Positions 1-9,620 are shown, counted from the first letter of the stretch. The stretch is 64,000 nt of DNA from Sphingomonadales bacterium (GCA_025352685.1 JANXSN010000007.1:57199-121198), one strand, 5' to 3'. Program-made: numbers and translations. The notes: generated by a model not told the origin, from the letters alone.

Positions 1-2
1 AG

Positions 3-1241
3 TACTCCGTTCTAAAAGGTAGCGTCGGCCCCGACGTCATCGATATCCGCAAGCTTTATGCGCAGACCGGCGCCTTCACCTACGATCCCGGCTTTACATC
101 GACGGCGAGCTGCGAGTCCGCTCTAACCTATATCGACGGCGACGCCGGCATCCTGCTGCATCGCGGCTATCCAATCGATCAGCTTGCGGAAAAGTCGAGT
201 TTCATGGAGGTCAGCTACCTCCTGCTGAACGGCGAACTGCCCGGCAAGGCAGCGTTCGAAAAATTCACGACCACGATCACGCGTCACACGATGCTGCACG
301 AGCAAATGGCGACGTTTTTCCGGGGGTTTCGCCGCGATGCCCACCCGATGGCAATCATGTGCGGGGCGGTTGGTGCACTCTCGGCATTTTATCACGACTC
401 CACCGACATAACCGACCCGATTCAGCGGATGATCGCTTCGCACCGCCTGATCGCCAAAATGCCGACAATTGCGGCGATGGCCTACCAGTACAGCGTTGGG
501 CGCCCGTTCCTTTATCCTCAGAACAGCCTCTCCTACACAGGCAATTTCTTGCGCATGACGTTTGGCAATCCAGCCGAGCCTTATGAAATCAATCCCATCG
601 TCGAAAAGGCGATGGACAAGATTTTTATTCTCCACGCTGACCATGAACAGAACGCCTCGACCTCGACCGTCCGCCTTGCCGGGTCGTCGGGCGCGAACCC
701 ATTTGCGTGCATCGCGGCCGGCATTGCCTGCCTTTGGGGTCCAGCACACGGCGGCGCGAACGAGGCGGCGCTCGAAATGCTCCGTGAAATCGGCACGCCG
801 GAACGTATTCCCGAGTATATCGCCCGAGCCAAAAACAAGGACGATCCGTTCCGCCTCATGGGCTTCGGACACCGCGTTTATAAAAATTTCGACCCCCGCG
901 CGAAAGTTATGAAGGCAACGGCTGACGCCGTACTCAAGGAACTTGGCGTGACAGACCCCATTTTCGACGTCGCCCGCCAACTGGAACAAATTGCCCTGAG
1001 TGATCCATATTTCGTTGAGAAGAAGCTGTATCCTAACGTCGATTTCTATTCCGGCGTGATCCTGTCGGCGATCGGCTTCCCAACGACGATGTTCACGGTG
1101 TTGTTTGCCCTGGCCCGGACAGTAGGCTGGGTTGCTCAGTGGAACGAGATGATCAGTGACCCGGAACAGAAAATTGGTCGGCCGCGTCAGCTTTACACCG
1201 GACCAACGCAGCGCGATTACGTCGCCGTGGACAAGCGCTGA
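3..1241 (+). CDS. gltA: Citrate synthase, 5' end cut by the window edge
   Basis: Condenses acetyl-CoA and oxaloacetate to citrate, the first TCA-cycle step, in the cytoplasm. The reading frame is open from base 3 and gives about 412 residues, so only some 15-20 N-terminal residues are missing from a normal 425-430-residue type II enzyme. Family signatures are clear: [16 protein letters not shown] near the start, the [10 protein letters not shown] catalytic-histidine segment, and [15 protein letters not shown] with the second active-site histidine. An internal ATG at 204 is only the first methionine inside the window. The stop overlaps the 3' end of the convergent kinase-like gene by 25 bases, so no dedicated terminator separates them. 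Confidence 0.97.
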   Translation, partial: YSVLKGSVGPDVIDIRKLYAQTGAFTYDPGFTSTASCESALTYIDGDAGILLHRGYPIDQLAEKSSFMEVSYLLLNGELPGKAAFEKFTTTITRHTMLHEQMATFFRGFRRDAHPMAIMCGAVGALSAFYHDSTDITDPIQRMIASHRLIAKMPTIAAMAYQYSVGRPFLYPQNSLSYTGNFLRMTFGNPAEPYEINPIVEKAMDKIFILHADHEQNASTSTVRLAGSSGANPFACIAAGIACLWGPAHGGANEAALEMLREIGTPERIPEYIARAKNKDDPFRLMGFGHRVYKNFDPRAKVMKATADAVLKELGVTDPIFDVARQLEQIALSDPYFVEKKLYPNVDFYSGVILSAIGFPTTMFTVLFALARTVGWVAQWNEMISDPEQKIGRPRQLYTGPTQRDYVAVDKR

Positions 1242-2596
1242 GAGACAGGCAGCGTCAGCACGAAACGTGCGCCTTGTCCGGGTGCGCTGTCGAGCGTGAT
1301 GTCGCCCCCCATCGCGCGCGCCAGACGTCGCGATAGGTAGAGGCCCAGGCCACTGCCTCCCGCTTCGGACGGGTCGACCCGCTCGAACTTGTCGAATATA
1401 CGCACGTGATCTGCAGAATCGATCCCTTTGCCCTGATCTGCTACGACAACAACCGCGCTGTCGTCGTCGCGTTCGGTCCGCAGCCACACCATGCTCCCAG
1501 GAGGGGTATAGCGCACGGCGTTGTCGAGCAGATTGACGAGTATCTGCAAAATCCGATGAAAATCGCCATGCGCCATTAAAACTTCCTCAGGCGAGGGTTG
1601 ATCGATGCGCACTTGTTTGTCCGCTGCTCGCACCCCGAGCAGTCCTGCGGCGCGACGCGCTACGTCAGCAAGATCGACCGCCGCGCCCGCGATGTCGAAT
1701 CCGGGCTGCTCAACGGCGTGCAAATCAGCCAGATCCTCGACCAGTGACAGCAGGTGTCGCCCTGCGCTCGCAATATCGCCCGCGTAATCTGCATAGTCGC
1801 GGCGGAGCGGACCGTCCGCTTGCGCGCCGATCGTATCTGCGCACGCAACGATCCGGTTAAGCGGCACGCGTAGCGCTTGTTCGAGGCGCTCGGAAAAATC
1901 GGTGGCAGCAACAGCGGTCGTGTCGGCCGACGCCCTCGTCTCGAGCCGGATAGGCACGCCTGTCGCCGTCCCGGAAAATCCGGTCAGTCGGCCGTCTGCA
2001 TCGTGGCGGGCGATGCCGCCCAGAATGTACTCGACATCGGGCTGATCGCGCCGCACCGCGCGCTGGTCTTCGAACGATGAGCCGTCGGCGAGCCCGCTGA
2101 GTAGGGGTAAGTCGCCGTCATCGTTTTCAATCAACCGCACCAACCGAGTGAGTGGCTGTCCGACAACGTCGCTCGGCTGCAATCGGTCCGGTTCGTCCAG
2201 CGACACCGTGAGTCCAGTGAGGGTCAGCTTGGCGTCGGCTTCCCATTTCCATCCGGGTGGCGTCTTGGGCGCGACCGGCGGATCCGGTTGATCTACGAGC
2301 CAGGACGCTCGCGCTACGCGCTCGGTCCAAGCAGAGATTTTCAGGTCAACACCGCGCTCGACGGGCTCAGCGCGGACTAACAGGTCGACAATTCGCGTGC
2401 CATCTGCGGCAATGACCTCACGCGAGACCGGCATTTTGAGCGTTGCAGCGAGTCGGGCCAGCATCGCCAATTGCGGCGTTGCGAAGGGCTCGCCTAGCTT
2501 GCCGCCGGCGCGCGCATTGAGTGCACCCAGACGCGCGCTGACCTCAACGAGCCTTCCGTCGCGATCGAGGCGCGCGAAATCGACCTCACCGGTCAT
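1217..2596 (-). CDS. Histidine-kinase-like protein with glutamine at the phospho-acceptor site
   Basis: 459 residues with no membrane segment, so a soluble sensor kinase homologue. The N-terminal 220 residues look like a PAS-type sensory region. A HisKA-like helix (about 232-300) and a HATPase_c domain (about 345-455) follow. The ATPase boxes are intact: N box [13 protein letters not shown]1 DQGKGID, F box FDKFERVD, G2 [10 protein letters not shown]. In the H box the usual S-H-E-L-R-T-P-L reads E-Q-A-L-R-V-P-L, so residue 240 is Gln (codon 1877-1879). The protein could bind ATP but cannot autophosphorylate at the normal site. It may act allosterically, as known for DivL of Caulobacter, which has Tyr there. 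It is third in a minus-strand group with a membrane protein and an Hpt-like protein. Confidence 0.85.
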   Translation of the reverse strand: MTGEVDFARLDRDGRLVEVSARLGALNARAGGKLGEPFATPQLAMLARLAATLKMPVSREVIAADGTRIVDLLVRAEPVERGVDLKISAWTERVARASWLVDQPDPPVAPKTPPGWKWEADAKLTLTGLTVSLDEPDRLQPSDVVGQPLTRLVRLIENDDGDLPLLSGLADGSSFEDQRAVRRDQPDVEYILGGIARHDADGRLTGFSGTATGVPIRLETRASADTTAVAATDFSERLEQALRVPLNRIVACADTIGAQADGPLRRDYADYAGDIASAGRHLLSLVEDLADLHAVEQPGFDIAGAAVDLADVARRAAGLLGVRAADKQVRIDQPSPEEVLMAHGDFHRILQILVNLLDNAVRYTPPGSMVWLRTERDDDSAVVVVADQGKGIDSADHVRIFDKFERVDPSEAGGSGLGLYLSRRLARAMGGDITLDSAPGQGARFVLTLPVSQRLSTAT

Positions 2597-2641
2597 CAGA
2601 GCCAGAGCCGGGCAGTGTTCGCCATGCTCTGCGGCTTAGCG

Positions 2642-3802
2642 TTATCGGGTTAAGGGCTCACTAAGCCTGTTCTGCAGCCATCCAAGACTGGCGAAATTGT
2701 GTGCAACTGTCGCCAGCAGCCCAAGCGTGAGACCGATGGATCCAAACAAACTGGCAACGAATAGAATGAGTGCACTTCCCGCGATATCGGCAAGCCAGAC
2801 GGGTGCCGCACCCGTTGGTTTCAACCGCATCCCGAGGCCAGCCAAACCAATCAAGACCGTGGCGGCGAACGGCTGCGTCAGATCGTGCCCGTGCGGCCAT
2901 GTCGCGATGGCGAGCACCAGGATGACGGCAATTGTGTTCAGTGCAGGCAGAACCGCCACAAGCCGTGCCGGACAACCGGTCGCCCCCACGGCGAGGCGAC
3001 CGATAGCGCTCGTCGTGGCGGCGAACAGAACGAGCGCAAATCCCAGCGCGATCCCACCCATCAGCGTGACGATCGGAGCCACCACCAGCAAAGCCGTCGC
3101 CAGCCACGGTGCACCCCGGGCCGCACTCGGCAAAACATCGATAGCGAGCCTGGCGACGATCCGAGCGGCCGGTTCGATCGCGTAGCGGCCACCCCAACCT
3201 CGCGCGGTCATTGCAACAGCGCTCAACAAGGCGCGCGCAGCACGGGCTGCTGCGCCGGGTTCAGCCACGTCGATCAAGTGGTCGCTCTCAGTGAGGACAA
3301 TCCGTTGCACCTTCGTACGCACTGCCGCCCGCAAAAGCATGGAGCCGAAGTCCCATTTCCCCACAACTTCGGCGGTTTCGCGAACTTGAGCGCCCTGTAG
3401 CCGGGCAATGCCTATCCAGCGATCACGAGCATCAATCAATTCATATCGCGGATCTACGTCGGGCCCCCGCAAACACAGGATCGTAGCCTCCGGCGCATCA
3501 AAAAGAGCGTCGAGGCGCGCAGCGTCGACGACCGCGGCCCCGCTTAGCACCAGTACGGCCTCGTCGGGGTGAAACAGATCGGCGGCATCGGCTGGCGTGC
3601 GGACCAATGTTGCAGACATCCCCTCGGCACGAAGGCGATCCAAGCCCTCGACGATGTCACGCGACACGCGTCCTGCCACCACCACGACATGCATCGCATG
3701 CACGCGCTGGACCTGACGAAGCTGGAATTCAGGCCACGCAAGGCCGGCCACGCGTGCGCGCGGCATGTCTTCGCCCAGGATAATAAGTGCCGCCCGTGTC
3801 AA
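2642..3802 (-). CDS. Membrane protein of unknown function with nucleotidyltransferase-like N-terminus
   Basis: 386 residues that I do not assign to a family. The first 220 residues are soluble-looking alpha/beta sequence with alternating hydrophobic strands (AALIILGED, VVVVAGRVS, AVLVLSGAAVVD, ILCLRGPD), faintly like a sugar-nucleotide transferase fold. The last 150 residues hold about five hydrophobic segments, roughly 235-375. The only start codon in the open frame is TTG at 3800-3802, with GGGCGAG upstream as a weak ribosome site; an internal ATG is residue 13. It lies 45 bases upstream of the kinase-like gene and 74 bases downstream of the Hpt-like gene on the same strand, so the three probably form one transcript. 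Confidence 0.7.
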   Translation of the reverse strand: MTRAALIILGEDMPRARVAGLAWPEFQLRQVQRVHAMHVVVVAGRVSRDIVEGLDRLRAEGMSATLVRTPADAADLFHPDEAVLVLSGAAVVDAARLDALFDAPEATILCLRGPDVDPRYELIDARDRWIGIARLQGAQVRETAEVVGKWDFGSMLLRAAVRTKVQRIVLTESDHLIDVAEPGAAARAARALLSAVAMTARGWGGRYAIEPAARIVARLAIDVLPSAARGAPWLATALLVVAPIVTLMGGIALGFALVLFAATTSAIGRLAVGATGCPARLVAVLPALNTIAVILVLAIATWPHGHDLTQPFAATVLIGLAGLGMRLKPTGAAPVWLADIAGSALILFVASLFGSIGLTLGLLATVAHNFASLGWLQNRLSEPLTR

Positions 3803-3876
3803 ACGCTCGCCCGGATAAACTCTGCCGAGCGTGGCCGATACGCAATCACGCCGCGAAGCGCAAAGCGGGATACGTC

Positions 3877-4188
3877 CTAGTCAGGCAGCTCGGGGCAGAG
3901 CGCAGACAGGGCGCGGTCAATGCGTGCTATTGCCTGCCGATTGCCCGGTGCGGCGGCAAGGGCGAAGTTGGCCGCGTCGAGCAGACGCAACGCGCCAAAG
4001 CTCGCGGCCAAGCTCTTCAACCTTACAGCCGCCGCGACCCAGTCATTGGTCTGATCGGCTGCGCGCAACGCTGAAAAACGATCCTGCGCGCTCTCAAGGA
4101 ATACCCATCGAAGTTCATCGACAAGCGAAGATTCGGCTCCGACGGCGGCAGCCAGTACGGCTTCCAAAGCCCCGGGATTATAAGTCAT
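3877..4188 (-). CDS. Hpt-domain-like protein lacking the phospho-accepting histidine
   Basis: 103 residues, helical throughout. The pattern L.DEL...FLESAQDRFSALRAA...DW followed by VRLKSLAASFGA matches a histidine phosphotransfer domain, whose hallmark is H-x-L-K-G-x-A-x3-G-A. Here the histidine position is Val55 (codon 4024-4026) and the glycine is Ser59. Phosphorelay at the normal site is therefore impossible. The fold could still dock receivers or kinases. It is first in the minus-strand trio that ends with a kinase homologue also missing its histidine. ATG start at 4188; the divergent coiled-coil gene starts 66 bases away, so both promoters lie in that gap. Confidence 0.75.
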   Translation of the reverse strand: MTYNPGALEAVLAAAVGAESSLVDELRWVFLESAQDRFSALRAADQTNDWVAAAVRLKSLAASFGALRLLDAANFALAAAPGNRQAIARIDRALSALCPELPD

Positions 4189-4254
4189 TTGTCGTTGCTT
4201 AGCGGTCGTCGCTTAACACGGTGCTACGACGGCCTTTCCTAAAGCTGAAAACTC

Positions 4255-6552
4255 ATGGTAAACGCTACGGCTATGGATGGGGGTTCGCAACTCGCGGGGC
4301 ACTGGCCCGATGACGCCGACGACGGGATCGTCGAGCCGTCGGGCGAATTGCTCGACACGATGGCATACGAGGAGGAGGCTGCGCCCCGTCGCCACTTCTT
4401 GCCCTCTATCGCAGCGTTTCTGGCGATCGTGGCCGGCGCGGGATGGATCGTATTCATCGCCTGGGCAAAAGTTGACGTGTTGGCGGCTGGGTTCGCCCCG
4501 CGCGCGCTCGCTGACGTCATCGATGCAGCGAGTCCCCCGCTGATTTTGATCGGTCTGCTCTACCTCATTGCGGTTCGGTTCAGTCGCAGTGAGGCTGCAA
4601 AACTGGCAAAAGTATCGAGCAACTTGCGCGCCGAGCAGGCCCGGTTGGAAGCAGTTTTGGTCAATGTTACCCGCCGCTTCGATGCCGAACGAGCGAGGGT
4701 CGTGAACCATATCGACACGTTGGCGATGGTGGGTGAGGACGCAACAGCGCGGTTGCACGCCTTTGCCGAAAAGCTGAAAGACGACATTGGTGGCGCGGCC
4801 CACGAAGCCGAAACGCTGCGCGAGGCAGCAAATACGGCACGCAGCGACATGAGGGCGTTGCTCACCGATCTGCCGCGTGCCCATGCCCAGACCGTCGAGA
4901 TGTCGGATGCGCTCGAAACGGCCGGGTTCATCGCGCACGAGCGCGCGGGCGCGCTCGATTCGCAGATCTCGGCGCTGGTCGCACGGGGGCGCGAAGCCGA
5001 TGAGGTCGTCGGCGGTGCCGCCCAGAAGCTTGCCGCCCACCTTGCCCGCGTCGAGGGCGTCAGCGGCAGTGCCGCAACGCAACTGTCAACCGCTGCCGAA
5101 ACCATCACAGACGCTCTCGATGCCGCGCTTGGTCGCGCAGCTGAAGCGGGCGATGCCGCACGCCAGGGAATGGAAGCGCAAGCCGCAACGATGCGCGCGT
5201 TAGTCGACCAAAGCGAAGCTGCGCTGTCCAACACCGGCGCAACCGCGACCGTTGCCCTCACCCGTCGTGTCGAGGATATCACTGAACGCCTCGAAGCCTT
5301 AGGGGCAATGCTGGCCGACCATGAGGCGACGAGTGACCGAATGATCGACGGGATCGGGTTGGGGATCGATCGCATCGACAGTCGTTTTGCTGCGATCGAT
5401 TCGCAAGCCGATGCTCGCCACGCGCGCCTCGCTGAAGCGGTTGGCGGGCTGACCGTTCACGCCCAGACGCTGACCGCCGCCCTCGATGCCGGGAGCGGTA
5501 CAACCGAACAGCTCATCGGGCGCGCGGAAACGCTCATGACGGCACTTTACGCGGCCTCTCGCGAAATCGACGAAACGCTTCCCCAAGCCCTGGCACGCCT
5601 CGACAACCATGCTGGTGCGACCCGCGCCCGGATCGATGAGATTGCGCCAGACGTCGCCCGGATTGAGCAAGAAGCGTCGCGAACCCTCGACCGGTTGCTT
5701 GAAGCAGAAGGCGCGCTCGCCAAGCAACACGCGGCGCTCGACGGACTCGGGAGCGCGCTTGAGGCGCGGCTCGCCAAGGGTGTGGCAGCGGCAGGCGACA
5801 TGGTCGCTGCCGTCGAAGGCGCCGATGCGCGTGCCAGGGAGATTGCTGACGGTAGCGCTGCCACGCTTGTGGCGGCCATGGTTCGGGTCCGTGAAACGTC
5901 GCAGACGGCAGCGGAGCGTGCACGCGAAGCGCTTGCGGCCGTAGTACCCGAAAGCGCTGAGCGCCTCTCGGAAGCAGTCAAGGACGCATTGCAGCGGGCG
6001 GTGACCGCTCAAGTCGAGGCGCAGATCGGCGAACTTGCCATGACCGCTGAGCGCGCGGTGGCGTCTGCCAACACCGCATCCGACAGGCTGATGCGCCAAA
6101 TGCTGACAATCGCCGAAACAAGCGCACAGGTCGAAGCCCGCATCGCCGAGGCGCACGCCGAGATCGAGGAAGCCGACCGCGACAACTTTACCCGGCGCGT
6201 CGCGCTGCTCATCGAGTCGCTCAATTCGACGGCAATCGATGTGACCAAAATCTTGTCTAACGACGTTACCGACAGCGCGTGGGGGGCTTATCTGAAGGGA
6301 GACCGCGGCGTCTTTACCCGCCGCGCTGTCCGCTTGCTCGACGCGGGCGAAGTGCGCGAGATCGCTAATCACTATAACGAAGATCCCGAGTTTCGCGATC
6401 AGGTGAACCGTTACATCCGCGACTTTGAGGGAATGTTGCGCAACGTGCTCGCTACCCGCGCGGGATCACCGCTGGGCGTGACGTTGCTGTCGTCGGACAT
6501 GGGCAAATTATATGTCGCGCTGGCGCAGGCTATCGAGCGACTCCGGATTTAG
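4255..6552 (+). CDS. Membrane-anchored coiled-coil protein, TipN-like
   Basis: 765 residues. Two hydrophobic segments near the N-terminus (about 45-70 and 88-107) are followed by about 540 residues of Ala/Glu/Arg-rich helix with heptad character and no proline-rich breaks, then a conserved-looking globular C-terminus containing SAWGAYLKGDRGVFTRRAVR. Two N-terminal membrane spans plus a long coiled coil is the architecture of TipN, the Caulobacter new-pole landmark. The C-terminal block also fits my memory of that family, but I could not align it, so the name is inferred. It is divergent from the Hpt-like gene. A general polarity or cell-envelope scaffold is the alternative reading. Confidence 0.6.
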   Translation: MVNATAMDGGSQLAGHWPDDADDGIVEPSGELLDTMAYEEEAAPRRHFLPSIAAFLAIVAGAGWIVFIAWAKVDVLAAGFAPRALADVIDAASPPLILIGLLYLIAVRFSRSEAAKLAKVSSNLRAEQARLEAVLVNVTRRFDAERARVVNHIDTLAMVGEDATARLHAFAEKLKDDIGGAAHEAETLREAANTARSDMRALLTDLPRAHAQTVEMSDALETAGFIAHERAGALDSQISALVARGREADEVVGGAAQKLAAHLARVEGVSGSAATQLSTAAETITDALDAALGRAAEAGDAARQGMEAQAATMRALVDQSEAALSNTGATATVALTRRVEDITERLEALGAMLADHEATSDRMIDGIGLGIDRIDSRFAAIDSQADARHARLAEAVGGLTVHAQTLTAALDAGSGTTEQLIGRAETLMTALYAASREIDETLPQALARLDNHAGATRARIDEIAPDVARIEQEASRTLDRLLEAEGALAKQHAALDGLGSALEARLAKGVAAAGDMVAAVEGADARAREIADGSAATLVAAMVRVRETSQTAAERAREALAAVVPESAERLSEAVKDALQRAVTAQVEAQIGELAMTAERAVASANTASDRLMRQMLTIAETSAQVEARIAEAHAEIEEADRDNFTRRVALLIESLNSTAIDVTKILSNDVTDSAWGAYLKGDRGVFTRRAVRLLDAGEVREIANHYNEDPEFRDQVNRYIRDFEGMLRNVLATRAGSPLGVTLLSSDMGKLYVALAQAIERLRI

Positions 6553-6725
6553 CGCAGGACCGATTCGACCTGTTGGAGGCATTACGCCCACGACAGGAAC
6601 AAGACTGGATCGACCTTGCGCCCCACCGCGCCACATCGTGATGTCGTGGTGCCCGTCGCAACACTGGGGTGCTGTCGTGAGTTCCGTCTCCAACGCCGCC
6701 TGCGCGCCCCGAAATCCCCTGACAA

Positions 6726-6740
6726 GCCCTCGTCGAGGGC
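6726..6740. terminator. Short GC hairpin between convergent genes
   Basis: GCCCTC-gtc-GAGGGC is a perfect six-base stem with a three-base loop. It lies downstream of both the TipN-like gene (ends 6552) and the DUF1467 gene (minus strand, ends 6768). No U-run follows on either strand, so termination activity is uncertain. Confidence 0.3.
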
Positions 6741-6767
6741 GCGATTACGGCACACGGCCCGGCGCCC

Positions 6768-7049
6768 CTAATATGTGCGTAATTCCTTCGGGGTTAAGAC
6801 GTCGAGTGATTGCGGCGTCACCCAGCCATAGGTGTAGTTCAGCAAGAAAAGTACGAACCCCAGGCTCGCAACGACCGTTGTGCGTCGCACGATTCGCCAC
6901 GGCTTGAAATTATAGGGCGCGCTGTCAGCCTGCCCGGGGACCTTGGCCGCGCCACACTCGTCGTGCGTGCGGACACCAAACGGCAAAACGACGAAAGCGC
7001 TCATAACCCAGAACAAGGCGTAGATGGCAATCGCCGACTGAAGCTTCAT
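6768..7049 (-). CDS. DUF1467 family small membrane protein
   Basis: 93 residues with two hydrophobic segments (about 7-26 and 57-76). The motif FGVRTHDECG...VPGQADSAPYNF between them identifies the alphaproteobacterial DUF1467 family, whose function is unknown. Its ATG overlaps the RNase J stop by four bases, so the two are translationally coupled. It is the last gene of the long nuo-birA-coaX-rnj transcription unit. The same neighbour pair is commonly seen in sphingomonads. Confidence 0.85.
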   Translation of the reverse strand: MKLQSAIAIYALFWVMSAFVVLPFGVRTHDECGAAKVPGQADSAPYNFKPWRIVRRTTVVASLGFVLFLLNYTYGWVTPQSLDVLTPKELRTY

Positions 7050-8683
7050 GCCTTGAGGACCATGACTTCGACAACCGGCTTCTTGCCGGTCCAGTCTGTT
7101 GCGACACGGCGAACCGCCAATCTGATTTTTTCACGCAGCTTGTTCTCGTCGCGCTCCTTGCCAACCGCGGAAGCCGCTTGGTCGCGCGCTTCGGCAAGAA
7201 ACTCGTTGCGATCCTCCTCTACGGGGACGCCCTGAATTCGGACCTCGGGACTACCGACGAGCTGCCAGCTGCGGTCGACGGCCACCGCGACCGAAATCAC
7301 GCCGAACTGCCCGAGCTTTCGCCGCTCGCCAATCGTCGATCCGTCCGCAGCCAGAATGACGTCGCCATCGAGCACCAGCCTCCCGGTCCGCTCGCGCCCG
7401 ATAATGCTCGGGCCATTGGGGGCCAATCGCACGACATCGCCGTTTGACTGAACCAGTGCACGCGCGACGCCTTTGCCGAGACCGAAGCGAGCCTGTTCAG
7501 CCATATGTCGCCGTTCGCCGTGAACGGGGATAAGCATCTCAGGCCGGATCCATTCGTACATCGCGGCCAGTTCGGGTCGCCCTGGGTGGCCAGAAACATG
7601 CACATGCGCCTGCTTTTCTGTGACCATTATCACATTCTTGCGCGCAAGGGCGTTCTGGATCCGACCAATGGCGACTTCGTTGCCCGGAATCTGCTTCGAC
7701 GAAAATATGATCGTATCGCCTTCTCCGACCTTGATCTGATGCTGGTCGAACGCAATCCGCGCGAGCGCTGCGCGGTCTTCGCCCTGCCCGCCCGTAGCGA
7801 TGACAAGACTTTTGTGTCCAGGCAGTGCCATCGCGGTTTCGAAGCCGACAGTCTCGGGAAAATCCTTCAGATAGCCGTTCTGTCGCGCCGCTCCGATGAT
7901 CCGATCAAGTGAACGTCCTGCCACTGTCAGTGTACGCCCGTTTGCTTTGGCAACCTGGCCCAAAGTCGCCAGCCGCGCCGCGTTCGAGGCAAAACTGGTG
8001 ACGATAACGCGGCCCTTGGCAGCAGCGACAGCCTTCATCAGACCATCACGGACGCTGCCCTCGGTACCCGATGCTTCGTTATTGAACACATTGGTCGAAT
8101 CGCACACCAGCGCCAAGATGCCCTTGTCACCGATCGCTTTGAGCTGTTCGCCCGTCGCGGGCAGGCCCATCACGGGATCGTCGTCGAGTTTCCAGTCTCC
8201 GGTATGAAACACCCTACCATAGGGCGTCTCGATCAGTACCGCATCCATATCCGGGATCGAATGTGCAAGGCGAACCAGTTCAATACCGAACGGCCCAAGC
8301 TGGAGCTGTTGCCCCGGCTTCATGACATTGACCTTTACCTCTTTGGACAAACCCTCTTCGTCGAGCTTCCCTCGAATCAGCGTTGCCGTGAAGGGGTTTG
8401 CATAAAGGGGCACGCCGAGGTCGGCCGCGAGATAGGGTATCGCGCCGATGTGATCTTCGTGTCCATGAGTAAGCACGATCCCCACGAGGTCCTTGCGGCG
8501 CGCTTCGATGAATTCGAGATCGGGAAGAACAAGGTCAATGCCGGGATAATCGGCGCCTGCGAAAGTCAGGCCGAGGTCAACCATCAGCCATTTTCCGTCA
8601 CAACCATATAGGTTAACGTTCATACCGATTTCGTCGGACCCGCCGAGCGCAAGGAAAAGAAGTTCGTTTTTGGGCGTGGTCAA
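7046..8683 (-). CDS. rnj: Ribonuclease J
   Basis: 545 residues, normal length for RNase J, a cytoplasmic metallo-beta-lactamase-fold nuclease with 5'-3' exo- and endonuclease activity in mRNA and rRNA processing. The zinc motif HGHEDH is at residues 73-78, further beta-lactamase motifs follow, and the beta-CASP region includes PGHKSLVIATGGQGE and HVSGHPGRPEL. The start is TTG at 8681-8683, reading T-T-P-K-N-E-L-L-F after the initiator. No ATG lies in frame upstream: an ATG just before it opens a frame that stops after four codons. A perfect FNR-type palindrome lies 73-92 bases upstream. Confidence 0.95.
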   Translation of the reverse strand: MTTPKNELLFLALGGSDEIGMNVNLYGCDGKWLMVDLGLTFAGADYPGIDLVLPDLEFIEARRKDLVGIVLTHGHEDHIGAIPYLAADLGVPLYANPFTATLIRGKLDEEGLSKEVKVNVMKPGQQLQLGPFGIELVRLAHSIPDMDAVLIETPYGRVFHTGDWKLDDDPVMGLPATGEQLKAIGDKGILALVCDSTNVFNNEASGTEGSVRDGLMKAVAAAKGRVIVTSFASNAARLATLGQVAKANGRTLTVAGRSLDRIIGAARQNGYLKDFPETVGFETAMALPGHKSLVIATGGQGEDRAALARIAFDQHQIKVGEGDTIIFSSKQIPGNEVAIGRIQNALARKNVIMVTEKQAHVHVSGHPGRPELAAMYEWIRPEMLIPVHGERRHMAEQARFGLGKGVARALVQSNGDVVRLAPNGPSIIGRERTGRLVLDGDVILAADGSTIGERRKLGQFGVISVAVAVDRSWQLVGSPEVRIQGVPVEEDRNEFLAEARDQAASAVGKERDENKLREKIRLAVRRVATDWTGKKPVVEVMVLKA

Positions 8684-8755
8684 AAAATTCTCATTTCAAA
8701 CTGGTTTGTCGCCCGGAATTAAGGCCGAACAAGAAGATGTTCTTCGAGGGAATAA

Positions 8756-8775
8756 GACTTGATCCGGATCAAGTC
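8756..8775. promoter_or_regulatory. Perfect 20-base palindrome containing an FNR-type box
   Basis: GACTTGATCCGGATCAAGTC is fully self-complementary and contains TTGAT-N4-ATCAA, the consensus of FNR/FnrL regulators. It sits in the 103-base gap between coaX (ends 8787) and rnj (starts 8683). It could place an oxygen-responsive internal promoter in front of rnj-DUF1467. No clear -35/-10 pair was identified beside it. Confidence 0.55.
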
Positions 8776-8786
8776 CTGGCCGATCG

Positions 8787-9578
8787 TCAGGATATAGGCA
8801 CTTTAACCGACCGCCGCCACAAAAGCGACAGCCCTTTGAGGGTCAGATCGGCGTCGACGGCATCGAACAGATGGCTGTGTTGTTGGAAGAGTGCGGCAAG
8901 ACCGCCGGTCGCGATGACCTGCACCGGGCGTCCGATCTCAGCCTTCATGCGCGTCACGAGCCCTTCGATCATCGACACATAGCCCCAGTAAATACCAATC
9001 AGCATCTGGCTTTCCGTCGTGCGGCCAATGACACTCTTACCCTTGGGAGCTTCGATGGCGATGCGGGGTAGCTTCGCTGTGGCGGCCACCAGCGCATCGA
9101 GCGACAGGTTCAGGCCGGGCGCAATGATCCCGCCCTTGTAGGCACCGTTAAAGTCGACGTGATCGACCGTCGTCGCCGTGCCGAAGCTGATGATGATGAG
9201 ATCGCCGGCATGCGCCGCATGCGCGGCAATGGCATTGCACGCCCGATCGGCACCGACAGATTGGGGTTCCTCGACGTCGAGAGCAATCCCCCAGTCAAAC
9301 GGACTACGCCCAGCAATTGCTGCTTCGACCCCGAAATATTTGGTTGCGAGCGTCTGAATATTATAAAGCGCCCGGGGTACAACTGTCGCGACTGCGACGT
9401 CGGTTACGTCCTCGCGCTTCACCCCTTCGAGCTCGATCAGGCGCAGCAGCCAGACCGCATATTCATCCGCCGTTCGCCGCGCATCGGTTGCCATCCGCCA
9501 GCGGCTGCGCGGCGTGCCATCGTCGTTTACCAGCGCGAACTTTATATTGGTATTTCCGGCGTCGATCGCGAGCAGCAT
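8787..9578 (-). CDS. coaX: Type III pantothenate kinase
   Basis: Phosphorylates pantothenate, the first committed step of coenzyme A synthesis. 263 residues from the chosen ATG at 9578, which begins [16 protein letters not shown], the N-terminal phosphate-binding motif of the CoaX acetate-kinase-like fold. AGGA lies eight bases before this start, whereas the in-frame ATG at 9587 has no such spacing. Other family motifs are [29 protein letters not shown] and [15 protein letters not shown], then [15 protein letters not shown] and ATGGLAALF. It lies between the receiver gene and rnj on the same strand. Confidence 0.95.
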   Translation of the reverse strand: MLLAIDAGNTNIKFALVNDDGTPRSRWRMATDARRTADEYAVWLLRLIELEGVKREDVTDVAVATVVPRALYNIQTLATKYFGVEAAIAGRSPFDWGIALDVEEPQSVGADRACNAIAAHAAHAGDLIIISFGTATTVDHVDFNGAYKGGIIAPGLNLSLDALVAATAKLPRIAIEAPKGKSVIGRTTESQMLIGIYWGYVSMIEGLVTRMKAEIGRPVQVIATGGLAALFQQHSHLFDAVDADLTLKGLSLLWRRSVKVPIS

Positions 9579-9620
9579 GAATATCATCCTTACAGAGCGC
9601 CCGCCTTAGCGCCTCTCACC

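Noticed and set aside
123..1487. 454-residue minus-strand frame
   Set aside because: Antisense shadow of citrate synthase; no family features, and the plus strand is unambiguous.
5299..6372. 357-residue minus-strand frame and others antisense to the coiled-coil gene
   Set aside because: Long shadow frames are expected in GC-rich coiled-coil genes; composition is Cys/Arg/His-rich and unlike a real protein.
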